The notes beneath the pieces were generated by a model that had not been told where the DNA came from, made no database searches, and saw only the letters and a program-made list of their open reading frames with translations. A stretch of DNA of 64,000 bases from Endozoicomonas sp. 8E. Its GTDB lineage: Bacteria; Pseudomonadota; Gammaproteobacteria; Pseudomonadales; Endozoicomonadaceae. This document shows, in pieces, positions 52,038-61,263 of the stretch (within the stretch, counting starts at the first letter, position 1; each line of letters starts with the position of its first letter). The stretch is taken from positions 3,107,697 to 3,171,696 of the forward strand of contig NZ_CP120717.1 of assembly GCF_032883915.1 (NCBI RefSeq), written 5' to 3'. A program made the translations under genes and the position numbers.

Positions 52038-54839
52038 ATGCTACGAAAGCACATGTCTCTGATTGTCGGAGTGCTGGCAATGATGCTGGCAAGTGGGTGT
52101 ACAGTGACAGCTGAACGAGATGCAATGGAAAAAAGTCGGGTGGTGGTGAAAAGTCCAGCGGATGATCGGGACTATCGTTTTGTCGAGCTGGACAATGGTC
52201 TCAAGGCTCTTCTGATCTCCGATCCGGATACGGATAAGGCCGCTGCCGCAGTGGATGTGAAAGTGGGTAGTTTCCAGGATCCGGACAATCGTCTGGGGCT
52301 GGCTCATTTTCTTGAACATATGTTATTTCTGGGCAATGAAAAATACCCGGAAGTGGATGGGTATTTTGAATACATTCGGGCCAATGGCGGTAGTGCCAAT
52401 GCCTATACGGCTGATACCCGAACCAACTATTTCTTCGATATCAACAGTGACAAGCTGAGACCTGCGCTGGATCAGCTGGCACAGTTTTTTGTCTCGCCTA
52501 CGCTGGATCCTGCTTATGTTGATCGTGAGCGTAATGCGGTTGATTCTGAATATAAGCTTCATGCCAATGAGGATGGCTGGCGTCTGATGACTGCTCAGAA
52601 TGCTACTTCAAATCCGGCTCACCCTCGCAGTCGTTTCAATATCGGTAGTCTGGAAACCCTTTCCAATGAAGACGGCAGGTCACTCTGGAAAGACCTCAAG
52701 AGGTTCCACGATGCCTACTATGTAGCCGAGAATATCGGAGTTGTCGTCTATGGCAAGGAATCAACAGATGTTCTGGAAAATTGGTTAAAAGAGTCTTTTG
52801 CCGGAGTACCTGAAGGCCAGTCGCCGGACACTCATATTGGTCTTGCCCCTTATACACCTGAGCAGCTGGGTGTTCGTATTGATCTGGTGCCTCTGAAAGA
52901 CGTCCGAGTACTCTCTTTGAGCTTTCCAATGCCCAGTCAATATGAGAATTACCGCAAGAAGCCTCTGGGCTATCTGGCGAGAATACTGGGTTATGAGGGT
53001 GAGGGCAGTCTGCACAGTTATCTGAAGGAGCGTGGTCTGATAGAGTCGCTGTCCTCTTATTCCAGCCATTTACCCGGAGAGTTCAGTGAGTTCACGGTTC
53101 GAATGGAGCTGACCCCAAAAGGTCTGGAGCAGGTCGACGATATGACTGCCCTGGTGTTTGATTATCTGGATCTGGTTCGCAAAAAGGGGCTGGAGCCCCG
53201 GATATACGAGGAAGCTCGTCAGCTTGCAGAACTGGGATTCCGTTACCAGGAAGATGCCAATCCACAACAGACCGCATCCGGACTGGCTTCTCGCATTCAC
53301 GATATTCCGCCTCAGGATATTTTGCGGACCAGCTACCTGTACGAAGACTTTGATCGCGAGCTGATCAGTGACCTGCTTGATCAAATGAAGCCTTCGAACA
53401 TGAGGCAGGTTGTTATTGCCAGAGGCCTTGAAACGGACCAGGTCGAGACCTATTTCAAGACCCATTACAGTATCAAACCTCTGTCTGATACCCTGGTGAA
53501 GCAACTTTTATCGCCTCAGGTTCATGCAGAAATGACCATTCCCGAGCCTAATGACTTTATTGCCCGGGATTTGAAGCTGCGTGAAAGCACTTCCGCTGAT
53601 AAGCCTGGGGTGTTAGTGGAAGAGCCCGGCTTTAAAGTCTGGAGTATGACAGACAGCAGCTTTGAAGTGCCCAAAGCTAATGTTCGCATCAAGATATCCT
53701 CCGGGAAGGCTTCCGAAACAGAAGCCGATCTCGTAGAGATGCAACTCTACAGCATCCTCTTGAGACGAAGCCTGAATGAATACGGCTATCCAGCCAAAGA
53801 AGCGGGCCTCAACTACGGTGTTTCATCCAGCCGGGAAGGCCTGACCATTGCGCTGTCCGGCTATCAGGATAAGCAGGAGCTTCTGCTGAAAGACATTCTC
53901 AAGGCCGTCAGGCAATTCAACCCCGATCAGGCCGGGTTTGATCAGGAGAAGGCGCTGCTGATCAGAAGGCTAAAAAACAAACAGTTCCAGCCACCCTATC
54001 GACTGGGTATGGATCGTTTGAGTCAGGAACTTTATCCCACCTATCGTGACGATAAGACGTTACTGACAGCCGCCGAAAAGGTCACCTTGAGTGATGTTAA
54101 ACAGTTTGCCAGTGACTTCTATCGTTCGATTTATATCCAGATGCTGGTCCATGGTAACCACAGTTCGCAAGAGGCTATGAAGCTGGCTGAGCTGGTGGAA
54201 AAAGCTTTGCTAACGAAAGAGAACCGTGGTCGTCAATTCAGGCAGCCTCTTAATCTTCTGAAGGACAAGAAGCGTACCATCAAGACTGACTTTAACCACA
54301 ATGACTCTCTCTATATCACTTACTACCAGCGCCCTGGTACTGATGACAGAGATCGTGCCGTATACTCCCTGCTGGGCAGACTGATGGCGACCCCCTTCTT
54401 CAACCAGTTGCGGACTGAGCAACAGCTGGGTTACATCGTCTTTGCCGGTCCCCGTCCTGTTGAACGACATCCTGGCTTAATCTTTGTGGTGCAGTCTCCC
54501 GTGCTGGGGCCGGAGGGTATCGAGGAGAGGGTAGAAGCCTTCCTGAAGGGCCAGAAAGAGAGGATAAAATCTCTGACCGATGAAGAGTTGGAGCAGTATC
54601 GTCAGGGTCTGATGGGTGATCTTTTGAAGAAAGATGCCAACCTGGATGAGCGCAGCTCCCGTTTCTGGCAGTCCCTGGATGGTCAGGAAGCCGGTTTTGA
54701 TTTCCAGATGCTCATTGCTGAAGAAGTGAAGACTGTCTCTGTTAAAGAGATTCAGCAGGCGCTGGATACCCTTCTCGAAGATAAGGGAAGATTGACTGTT
54801 GAGTCTGTTGGCAAAGCCCAGGCGGACAGGGAAAGCTGA
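52038..54839 (+). CDS. Pitrilysin-family zinc protease (protease III-like), lipoprotein
   Basis: A 933-residue M16 metalloprotease. From the ATG at 52038 it has a lipoprotein signal ending LASGC, so it is probably anchored in the outer membrane facing the periplasm. The inverted zinc motif HFLEH lies at residues 90-94 with the distal Glu in ERNAVDSEYKL. The other family blocks are present: NGGSANAYTADTRTNYFFDI, and the C-terminal half with FFNQLRTEQQLGYIVFAGPR. E. coli PtrA (962) is a soluble periplasmic enzyme, so the lipobox is a difference. It degrades small peptides. Confidence 0.93.
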   Translation: MLRKHMSLIVGVLAMMLASGCTVTAERDAMEKSRVVVKSPADDRDYRFVELDNGLKALLISDPDTDKAAAAVDVKVGSFQDPDNRLGLAHFLEHMLFLGNEKYPEVDGYFEYIRANGGSANAYTADTRTNYFFDINSDKLRPALDQLAQFFVSPTLDPAYVDRERNAVDSEYKLHANEDGWRLMTAQNATSNPAHPRSRFNIGSLETLSNEDGRSLWKDLKRFHDAYYVAENIGVVVYGKESTDVLENWLKESFAGVPEGQSPDTHIGLAPYTPEQLGVRIDLVPLKDVRVLSLSFPMPSQYENYRKKPLGYLARILGYEGEGSLHSYLKERGLIESLSSYSSHLPGEFSEFTVRMELTPKGLEQVDDMTALVFDYLDLVRKKGLEPRIYEEARQLAELGFRYQEDANPQQTASGLASRIHDIPPQDILRTSYLYEDFDRELISDLLDQMKPSNMRQVVIARGLETDQVETYFKTHYSIKPLSDTLVKQLLSPQVHAEMTIPEPNDFIARDLKLRESTSADKPGVLVEEPGFKVWSMTDSSFEVPKANVRIKISSGKASETEADLVEMQLYSILLRRSLNEYGYPAKEAGLNYGVSSSREGLTIALSGYQDKQELLLKDILKAVRQFNPDQAGFDQEKALLIRRLKNKQFQPPYRLGMDRLSQELYPTYRDDKTLLTAAEKVTLSDVKQFASDFYRSIYIQMLVHGNHSSQEAMKLAELVEKALLTKENRGRQFRQPLNLLKDKKRTIKTDFNHNDSLYITYYQRPGTDDRDRAVYSLLGRLMATPFFNQLRTEQQLGYIVFAGPRPVERHPGLIFVVQSPVLGPEGIEERVEAFLKGQKERIKSLTDEELEQYRQGLMGDLLKKDANLDERSSRFWQSLDGQEAGFDFQMLIAEEVKTVSVKEIQQALDTLLEDKGRLTVESVGKAQADRES

Positions 54840-54928
54840 GTTCTCGTATCCAGACCAGACGATTTATCTGGTTTGGATTTATCCCAGAAAAATAGTTGGC
54901 TATGGACTTTTCTTGCAGGTGTACTATT

Positions 54929-54948
54929 TTGTGTACATGCGAACACAA
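54929..54948. promoter_or_regulatory. Candidate operator of the ParDE-like pair
   Basis: TTGTGT and ACACAA form a perfect 6-bp inverted repeat with eight bases between, ending 14 bases before the antitoxin ATG. GTGTAC is also repeated directly at 54919 and 54931. RHH antitoxins often bind such sites. Confidence 0.4.
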
Positions 54949-54962
54949 TGGAGGCACACAAT

Positions 54963-55208
54963 ATGAATTCCACTATGACGATCAGGCTTGAAGACAGTCT
55001 CAAAGACCGTTTGGAAAAGCTTTCTGAGGCCATGCAAAGGTCAAAATCCTTTCTCGCAGCGGAGGCAATCAAAGATTTTGTGGAACTCAATGAGTGGCAA
55101 GTGGATGAGATAAAGCTTGCTGTTAAGGAAGCAAATTCAGAAGAATTCGCTAGCGATCAAGAGGTTCAGGGGCTTTTTGATCGCTGGGGGCTGGAGAATG
55201 GAGATTAA
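54963..55208 (+). CDS. RHH-family antitoxin (ParD/RelB-like)
   Basis: An 81-residue antitoxin. The ribbon-helix-helix start reads MTIRLEDSLKDRLEKLSEAM then QRSKSFLAAEAIKDFVE, a standard CopG/RHH DNA-binding fold; the C-terminal half (WQVDEIKLAVKEANSEEFAS) is the toxin-binding tail. GGAGG lies nine bases before the ATG. A longer upstream frame exists but has no such site. It overlaps the toxin gene by 11 bases. Confidence 0.88.
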   Translation: MNSTMTIRLEDSLKDRLEKLSEAMQRSKSFLAAEAIKDFVELNEWQVDEIKLAVKEANSEEFASDQEVQGLFDRWGLENGD

Positions 55209-55488
55209 GTGGCTTAGAAAAGCACTAGAAAGTCTGAATAATGAATTAGATTACATTTCACAAGATGATCCAGCAGCGGCACAGAAAATTTTGGAGAGAA
55301 TACACAAGACCGTTTTAAGTCTTGCTGATAATCCTTCAGCGGGTCGAGCTGGGAGGGTTTCTGGAACAAGAGAGTTGGTTGTGCCAAACACAAGGTGTCT
55401 TGTGCCTTATCGCGTTAGGCTCGACCTCAAGAGAGTAGAGATACTGAGGGTTTTCCATTGTTCACGCAGGCCACCCGAAAATTGGTAA
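55198..55488 (+). CDS. RelE/ParE-superfamily toxin
   Basis: A 96-residue toxin. It starts MEIKWLRKALESLNNELDYI and has DDPAAAQKILERIHKTVLSL, then GRAGRVSGTRELVVPNTRCL and VPYRVRLDLKRVEILRVFHC, ending SRRPPENW: the ParE/RelE beta-sheet with conserved GRVSGTREL. ParE proteins poison gyrase while RelE proteins cut mRNA; sequence alone does not decide. The ATG overlaps the antitoxin stop by 11 bases. Both genes look intact. Confidence 0.87.
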   Translation: MEIKWLRKALESLNNELDYISQDDPAAAQKILERIHKTVLSLADNPSAGRAGRVSGTRELVVPNTRCLVPYRVRLDLKRVEILRVFHCSRRPPENW

Positions 55489-55673
55489 AAATAAGTAAGA
55501 AGTAATTAGTGTCGCCAAATTATCCACCACAGCCACTCTTTTCTTAAACCCCACCTTAAGAATCCACCGGTTTTTCTGCCTGAAAGAAATGTCTCCCCGA
55601 AAAAGCACCACTATTTCCCAACTTTGCTATTAGTTAGAGTCATTGTGAAACTAACGCATAGCGACGGTTGTTG

Positions 55674-56972
55674 ATGAAATGTTGTTGCAGCAGACAGGGG
55701 GGGCGATCACCCCGGCGGGCGATGCTGTTCTGGCAGAGTTTGCCTGGTGTGGTTGTGATTGCTGCCGGTTGTACCGGTCACCTGCCAACCGGGATGGTCG
55801 GACTGATTCCTTTTATTATGGCTCTGGGTGCCCTGCTGAATATTATTGGCGAGCGTTTGAGCTGGATTCGTAACTATTTGGGCGGAGGGCCGGTTGTTAT
55901 CATTTTTGGCTCCAGCCTGATGGTAGCGACGGGGGGTATTCCTGCCGAGGTCAGTGAAAGCGTCTCTGATTTTGTCCGAAATCAGGGTTTTCTCACTTTG
56001 TTTATATCAGGACTTATTACAGGCAGTTTGTTCGGTATGGACAGGCAGCTGCTGCTGCGATCAGCACTCCGGTATTTGCCGGTAATCGTCGGCGGTGTTC
56101 TGGGTGCCATTACTCTGGTGGGGCTGGCAGGGATGCTCATTGGTACTGGCTTTGTTGAAGCTGTCTTCTATGTTGGACTGCCCATCATGGGTGGTGGAAT
56201 GGGGGCGGGAGCCGTGCCGCTGGCAGAGATTTTTGCCAATATTCTGAACTCCGATGCTACAACGGTTTTGTCAAAAATGGTCCCGGCTGTTGTACTGGGT
56301 AATCTGGTCGCCATTATTGCAGCGGGGTTTCTGGAAAGGCTGGGTAAGATCAGACCCGGTTTGACAGGCAATGGCAAACTGATGAAAAGTCAGAAGGCTA
56401 TCTGCCATAAAGAGCGCCATGAGGATAAAGTCGAGCGTATTCCCGATCTGGCAAAGATAGGAACCGGACTTTTTGTTGCGACCAGTTTCTATGTTTTGGC
56501 AAATTTGCTCAGTCTGTTCATTTCCTTGCATCCTTACGCCTTAATGATTTTCTGTGTCGGTCTTGTCAAAGCTCTGGGTGTGTTTCCTTCCAGCGTTGAA
56601 GAAGGGGCTGCTCTGTGGGGCAACTTTATGGTGATGTCTCTGACGCCTGCTTTACTTGCTTGCATAGGAATAGGTTTTACGGATCTTCATCAGATTGCAC
56701 AAGTGATCTCTTTGCAGTATTTCATCCTGGTGCTAACGACTGTCACAGGCGCCATACTGGGTGCGGGACTGGCTGGAAAAATACTGGGTTTTTATCCCAT
56801 AGAAGCCTCGGTAACGGCGGGGCTGTGTATGGCAAATATGGGGGGAACCGGAGATGTGGCTGTATTATCAGCCAGCCGTCGTATGTATCTAATGCCCTAT
56901 GCACAGGTCTCTTCAAGAATAGGAGGGGCCTTTATTTTGCTATCGGCAAATGCATTGGTGTGGCTGATGTAG
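55674..56972 (+). CDS. 2-hydroxycarboxylate transporter family protein (CitS/MaeN-like)
   Basis: A 432-residue membrane protein. The conserved pair of family motifs is present: VGLPIMGGGMGAGAVPLAEI in the middle and GLCMANMGGTGDVAVLSASR near the C-terminus, the two reentrant GG loops of 2-HCT Na+-coupled citrate/malate carriers. About ten hydrophobic segments are seen. The N-terminus (CCCSRQGGRSPRRAM) is unusual and an ATG at 55722 may be the true start, in which case the first helix of CitS may be absent. The substrate is probably a di- or tricarboxylate. Confidence 0.85.
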   Translation: MKCCCSRQGGRSPRRAMLFWQSLPGVVVIAAGCTGHLPTGMVGLIPFIMALGALLNIIGERLSWIRNYLGGGPVVIIFGSSLMVATGGIPAEVSESVSDFVRNQGFLTLFISGLITGSLFGMDRQLLLRSALRYLPVIVGGVLGAITLVGLAGMLIGTGFVEAVFYVGLPIMGGGMGAGAVPLAEIFANILNSDATTVLSKMVPAVVLGNLVAIIAAGFLERLGKIRPGLTGNGKLMKSQKAICHKERHEDKVERIPDLAKIGTGLFVATSFYVLANLLSLFISLHPYALMIFCVGLVKALGVFPSSVEEGAALWGNFMVMSLTPALLACIGIGFTDLHQIAQVISLQYFILVLTTVTGAILGAGLAGKILGFYPIEASVTAGLCMANMGGTGDVAVLSASRRMYLMPYAQVSSRIGGAFILLSANALVWLM

Positions 56973-57061
56973 TTCAGATCAGTGAGGGTCAGGCTTGAGT
57001 GAAAATTATTCAGGTTTGAAAAGCCCACGTTGGTCTCATATAGTGGATCAGTGAGAGGATC

Positions 57062-57224
57062 AGCAGCCTGTCGGACTTAAGACTGTCCTACTGTGGTTGC
57101 AATAAATTGGTCTAAAAATCCCTGTTTCTTCGTCAAATAGCTCGCTATTCTCCTCAGAAACAGAGATTTTTATCCTCAATTTCTTGCAATCCTCGCTACG
57201 GACACTTAAGTCCGACAGGCTGCT
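57062..57224. repeat. MITE-like inverted repeat
   Basis: Twenty-base perfect inverted ends: AGCAGCCTGTCGGACTTAAG at 57062-57081 and its complement at 57205-57224, around about 123 bases that also contain mirrored CTGTTTCTTCGTCAAA-type and GAAACAGAGATTTTT stretches. It has no coding capacity. It lies between the carboxylate transporter and the enoyl-CoA hydratase gene. Confidence 0.82.
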
Positions 57225-57300
57225 AGCTATCCAGTGACCCTGGGTAAGCACAGGATAATGATTGAACGGTTTATCGCCGGTCATGGCAGGAGAAGAAGAA

Positions 57301-58401
57301 ATGACCGAAAAGGTCCAATTTGACAGGCTCGATACAGCCTCCGGGCATCAGGTTGGTGTTATCACTCTGAATGCTGAGCGCAGTCTTAACTCTCTCAACA
57401 AAGCGATGTTAGACAGCCTTTATGAACAATTCAGTGAATGGCAGGAAGACAGCAAAATCGTCTGTATTTTTCTTCAGGGGGCTGGAGAAAAAGCGTTTTG
57501 TGCAGGAGGAGATGTCCGTTCTCTCAGGCAGAGTGTTCTTGATGGGGATACCAGTGCCCCGGGGCAGTTTTTTGAAAAAGAATACCGTCTTGACTACCTG
57601 ATTCATACCTACCCTAAACCCGTGATCTGCTGGGGTAACGGAGTCATTATGGGGGGAGGTTTTGGCCTCATGGCCGGAGCAGACTTTCGTGTAGTGACCG
57701 ACACTTCTGTTATGGCCATGCCTGAAATTACGATAGGACTTTATCCGGATGTCGGCGGTTCATGGATTCTGAATCGCCTGCCCGCAAAAATTGGTCTGTT
57801 TATGGCCTTGACCGGGTGTCGTTTAAATCCTGCGGATGCCATGTACCTGGGTCTGGCTAACCGATTTATTGATCATGCCTTTAGAAAAAATGTGCTGGAA
57901 TCACTTCAGGAGGCTGACTGGTCCGGAGATCATTATCAGGTGACCTCTGATGTCGTTCAATATTATGCAGATAACAGTGCTGGCTGGTTGCCTTACTCCA
58001 AGATCAGGGAACACCGTGATCTGATAGCCCGAATGATGGACAAGTCAAACTTTTCGGCGATCATTGCTGATCTGAAAGCGCTGGAAACAGAAGACAGCTG
58101 GCTTGAGCAGGCACGCAATATAGCTTTGACGGGTTCGGCTCTGTCGGCTGTGGTTGCCTACGAGCAATTTAAAAAGAGTCGTTATGTCTCTTTGAAAGAA
58201 GTCTTTCAGAGTGAACTGGTGCTCTCCATCAACTGTGTGCTGAAAGGCGATTTTCAGGAAGGTGTCAGAGCTCTGCTGGTGGATAAAGATAATCAGCCAC
58301 AATGGGCTTATCCATTGATTGAAGAGGTTCCCCGTGAAAAAGTAGTAGAAATGTTTACCCCCCCCTGGGGAGAGTCAGCCAATCCATTGTCTAATCTCTG
58401 A
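57301..58401 (+). CDS. Enoyl-CoA hydratase/3-hydroxyisobutyryl-CoA hydrolase family protein
   Basis: A 366-residue crotonase-fold protein. The oxyanion-hole segments are KAFCAGGDVRSLRQSVLDGD and GNGVIMGGGFGLMAGADFRV, followed by AMPEITIGLYPDVGGSWILN, where the Glu and Asp positions are those of HIBYL-CoA hydrolases rather than simple hydratases. Its length also fits that group. The start ATG at 57301 follows AGGAGAAGAAGAA; an upstream frame from 57262 is less likely. The reaction is probably CoA-ester hydrolysis or hydration in valine or fatty acid breakdown. Confidence 0.85.
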   Translation: MTEKVQFDRLDTASGHQVGVITLNAERSLNSLNKAMLDSLYEQFSEWQEDSKIVCIFLQGAGEKAFCAGGDVRSLRQSVLDGDTSAPGQFFEKEYRLDYLIHTYPKPVICWGNGVIMGGGFGLMAGADFRVVTDTSVMAMPEITIGLYPDVGGSWILNRLPAKIGLFMALTGCRLNPADAMYLGLANRFIDHAFRKNVLESLQEADWSGDHYQVTSDVVQYYADNSAGWLPYSKIREHRDLIARMMDKSNFSAIIADLKALETEDSWLEQARNIALTGSALSAVVAYEQFKKSRYVSLKEVFQSELVLSINCVLKGDFQEGVRALLVDKDNQPQWAYPLIEEVPREKVVEMFTPPWGESANPLSNL

Positions 58402-58524
58402 TGTATGTCGGTTGCTGGTTCCCATGCGGAGCGCGGAAGCCAGTTGAAATTGATTATTGAGATAAAATGTGATCCAGATTCATCGGGATGCGTAGGATGG
58501 GTGACGCACCTAATTGAGGCTTCT

Positions 58525-59256
58525 ATGAAAATATTGGTTGCTGGTGGCAGTGGTGGAATTGGTCGGGCCTTCGTCGAAGAGATCGTGCATGAGATGCCAA
58601 AAGCTGAAGTGCATGCCACTTTTTTCAGAAGCGCTCCGGATTTCAAAAGCTCTCCAGAAAATAATAATTCCGAGAACTCTGTTCGATGGCACAGGTCAGA
58701 CCTTACCGATGCCGATTCCGTAGAACAGCTTGCCAATAGCGTTGGGCCAATTGACTGGATTATCAATGCTTCAGGAATGTTGCATACACCCACTCAGATG
58801 CCTGAAAAATCGATTACTCAGATAGATTCAGATTTTTTTCATAAAACAATGGCAGTGAATGTTCTGTCTACACTTTTTTTAGCCCGTTACTTCCTGAAAA
58901 ATTTTAAGGGCAGTGAATGCCCCCGGTTTGTTGCACTGTCTGCAAGGGTGGGCAGTATTGAAGATAACAAAGTGGGGGGCTGGTACAGCTACAGGGCATC
59001 GAAATCAGCTCTTAATATGGTGTTGAAAACACTCAGTCATGAGTGGCGAAGGAAAAAGCCCGACGGTTGTATTGTGGCCATTCATCCCGGAACGGTAGAT
59101 ACCCAGCTTACCGAACCATTTAAAAAAAATGTTCCACCTGAAAAACTCTTCTCTTCGAAGCACTCAGCTCAACGGATGTTAGAGGTGATTCGTCGTTTAA
59201 GTTCTGAGCAGACAGGTCAGTTCCTGGCATACGATGGCTCCCTGATTCCCTGGTAG
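58525..59256 (+). CDS. Short-chain dehydrogenase/reductase (C-factor type)
   Basis: A 243-residue SDR. The cofactor loop is ILVAGGSGGIGRAFVEE, the NAG-like motif is IINASGMLH, and the active site is YSYRASKSAL with Tyr and Lys; the Ser lies in VALSARVGSI. The tail IHPGTVDTQLTEPFKKN is typical of C-factor/CsgA-type SDRs. The ATG at 58525 starts at the Rossmann strand; the open frame extends upstream but encodes no conserved residues. It follows the crotonase gene after 123 bases. Confidence 0.88.
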   Translation: MKILVAGGSGGIGRAFVEEIVHEMPKAEVHATFFRSAPDFKSSPENNNSENSVRWHRSDLTDADSVEQLANSVGPIDWIINASGMLHTPTQMPEKSITQIDSDFFHKTMAVNVLSTLFLARYFLKNFKGSECPRFVALSARVGSIEDNKVGGWYSYRASKSALNMVLKTLSHEWRRKKPDGCIVAIHPGTVDTQLTEPFKKNVPPEKLFSSKHSAQRMLEVIRRLSSEQTGQFLAYDGSLIPW

Positions 59257-59391
59257 TTTTTCGAAACAGATTGATCTTCCGGGAGAGTCGGCGGCATTGT
59301 TGGCTTGGTTACTTCAAGAGAAGAGAGTAGCTGTTTTCAAAGCCTGCTTTGAAAAGAGATTGCCAAAGCAGGCCTTGAAGGCTTACCAGCG

Positions 59392-60069
59392 TCAGCTAAG
59401 CATCGACAGGACAACTTCTGCAACAGCTTCTGAAGAAGCTGGATTTTGCCCGGTTACCAGCAAACCATCGGTGATGCAGTGGGGTGACCAGTCGTCTCCC
59501 TGACTGTATTCGCCCCCCTTGTTTTTGAGCTCATCTTCCAGCAGAAAGGGAACCACATCGGTTAAACCTACAGCGGCCTCTTCGCTGTTGCTGAAGCCCG
59601 TAACTCTCTTGCCCCTGATCAGTGGTGTATTGTCTCCTTTCTTTGCATTCAGCAAAACTGCTGGTGCATGACATACGGCAGAGACAGGCTTCCCCTGTTT
59701 GGCGAATGCTTCTATCAGGGCTATAGAGTTTTTGTCATGGGCCAGATCCCATAAAGGGCCATGGCCACCCGGATAAAAGATGGCATCATATTCGTCAGCA
59801 GACACTTCAGACAGCTTTAAGGTATTTGACAGCTTGTTTTTCAGGGCTTCGTCCGAATCAAACCTTTCTGTGGCTGCAGTCTGAAAGTCCGGCTGGGCAC
59901 TTTTGGGGTCAATGGGCGGCTGGCCACCTTTGGGGGATGCCAGGGTTACCTCGGCATTGTGATCCGCAAACACGTAGTAGGGCGCTGCAAACTCCTCGAC
60001 CCAGAAACCCGTTTTCTCACCTGTATCTCCCAGCTTGTCATGGGATGTCAGGACGAATAACACCTTCAT
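59392..60069 (-). CDS. DJ-1/PfpI family protein (Hsp31/glyoxalase III-like)
   Basis: A 225-residue class I glutamine-amidotransferase-like protein. It has KVLFVLTSHDKLGDTGEKTG, FYPGGHGPLWDLAHD, and the nucleophile elbow SAVCHAPAVLLNAK with Cys-His. The early GFWVEEFAAPYYVF Glu completes the site. Such enzymes act as glutathione-independent glyoxalases or deglycases. It is the last gene of a three-gene run with an alcohol dehydrogenase and an alkenal/one oxidoreductase, 19 bases from the former, suggesting joint use against reactive aldehydes. Confidence 0.9.
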   Translation of the reverse strand: MKVLFVLTSHDKLGDTGEKTGFWVEEFAAPYYVFADHNAEVTLASPKGGQPPIDPKSAQPDFQTAATERFDSDEALKNKLSNTLKLSEVSADEYDAIFYPGGHGPLWDLAHDKNSIALIEAFAKQGKPVSAVCHAPAVLLNAKKGDNTPLIRGKRVTGFSNSEEAAVGLTDVVPFLLEDELKNKGGEYSQGDDWSPHCITDGLLVTGQNPASSEAVAEVVLSMLS

Positions 60070-60087
60070 AAGTTCATCTCCATATGG

Positions 60088-61245
60088 TCAGGCGGCATGC
60101 CTGAGAATTTGGGTGGCAACTTCAGGAGTAATATTCTGTTTTTCTCCCAGTGCCGTCATGTTATGCCGTTTCAGCTGATCAACAAGGTCAGCAATGGCGC
60201 TTTCCTCAATGCCATAATCGGACAAACGCGTTTTAATACCCATCTGTTCAAAGAATTCACGGGTTTTGCTGATGGCTGAATCCATCTTCTCCTGGTCGTT
60301 GCCTTCCTTAATACCCCAGATCCTGTCAGCATATTGAAGCAGCTTGGACGCTTTCTCTTCTCTCATGACATGCATCACTGAGGGGAGCACGATGGCCAGT
60401 GTCTGGGCATGGTCCAGGCCAAACAGGGCAGTGATCTCGTGGCCAATCATATGAGTGGACCAGTCATGGGGTACACCCACACCAATCAGACCATTCAAGG
60501 CCTGGTTTGCAGCCCACATAATGGTGGCTCTTGATTCATATTCCCGGGGTTGTTTGAGTACAACCGGGCCTTGCTCAATCAGGGTTAACAGCAAACCTTC
60601 GGCATAGCGATCCTGAACAGGGGCATTCTCACGGGTGGTCAGATACTGCTCCATTACGTGAACAAAGGCGTCTACTACTCCGTTAGCAGTCTGGCCTTGT
60701 GGAAGGCTGTAAGTGGTTTCCGGATCCAGCACAGTAAATTGTGGAAAGACTTCGGGGCTGCTAAAGGCCAACTTGTCATTGGTGGCTCTGCGGGTAATAA
60801 CTGACCCTGAGTTGCTTTCCGAGCCTGTTGCCGGAAGGGTAAGAACGTTGCCAGCAGGAATGGCCTGATGAATCCTGGCGTGCTCACTGAGAATGGTCCA
60901 GGGATCTCCTTCAAATGGAATGGCTGCGGCAATAAATTTTGTGCCATCAATGACCGAGCCACCACCTACGGCCAGGAGGAAATCAATGTTTTCCTGTTTT
61001 GCCAGAGCTACCGCTTCCATGAGTGTTTCAAAGGAAGGGTTTGGTTCAATGCCGCCAAACTCGGTAATGGACTTATGATCTTTCAGGGCTTCCCTGACTT
61101 GATCAAGAGTGCCGTTCTTTTTAATGCTACCACCGCCATAGGTGATCAGAATTCTGGCATCACGAGGTACTTCATCAGCAATACGGGCGATCGTACCCTT
61201 GCCAAAATGAATGCGTGTCGGGTTGTGAAACGAAAAGTTTTTCAT
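60088..61245 (-). CDS. Iron-containing alcohol dehydrogenase, YqhD type
   Basis: A 385-residue NADPH-dependent aldehyde reductase. It begins MKNFSFHNPTRIHFGKGTIA as in YqhD and has LITYGGGSIKKNGTLDQV, LLAVGGGSVIDGTKFIAAAI, and the metal site in VDAFVHVMEQYLT with later HDWSTHMIGHEITALFGLDH. The ATG at 61245 matches YqhD (387 residues); a GTG at 61263 would add six. YqhD detoxifies short and peroxidation-derived aldehydes. It is downstream of the alkenal oxidoreductase gene with an 18-base gap. Confidence 0.93.
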   Translation of the reverse strand: MKNFSFHNPTRIHFGKGTIARIADEVPRDARILITYGGGSIKKNGTLDQVREALKDHKSITEFGGIEPNPSFETLMEAVALAKQENIDFLLAVGGGSVIDGTKFIAAAIPFEGDPWTILSEHARIHQAIPAGNVLTLPATGSESNSGSVITRRATNDKLAFSSPEVFPQFTVLDPETTYSLPQGQTANGVVDAFVHVMEQYLTTRENAPVQDRYAEGLLLTLIEQGPVVLKQPREYESRATIMWAANQALNGLIGVGVPHDWSTHMIGHEITALFGLDHAQTLAIVLPSVMHVMREEKASKLLQYADRIWGIKEGNDQEKMDSAISKTREFFEQMGIKTRLSDYGIEESAIADLVDQLKRHNMTALGEKQNITPEVATQILRHAA

Positions 61246-61263
61246 AAATGATCCTGATACCAA

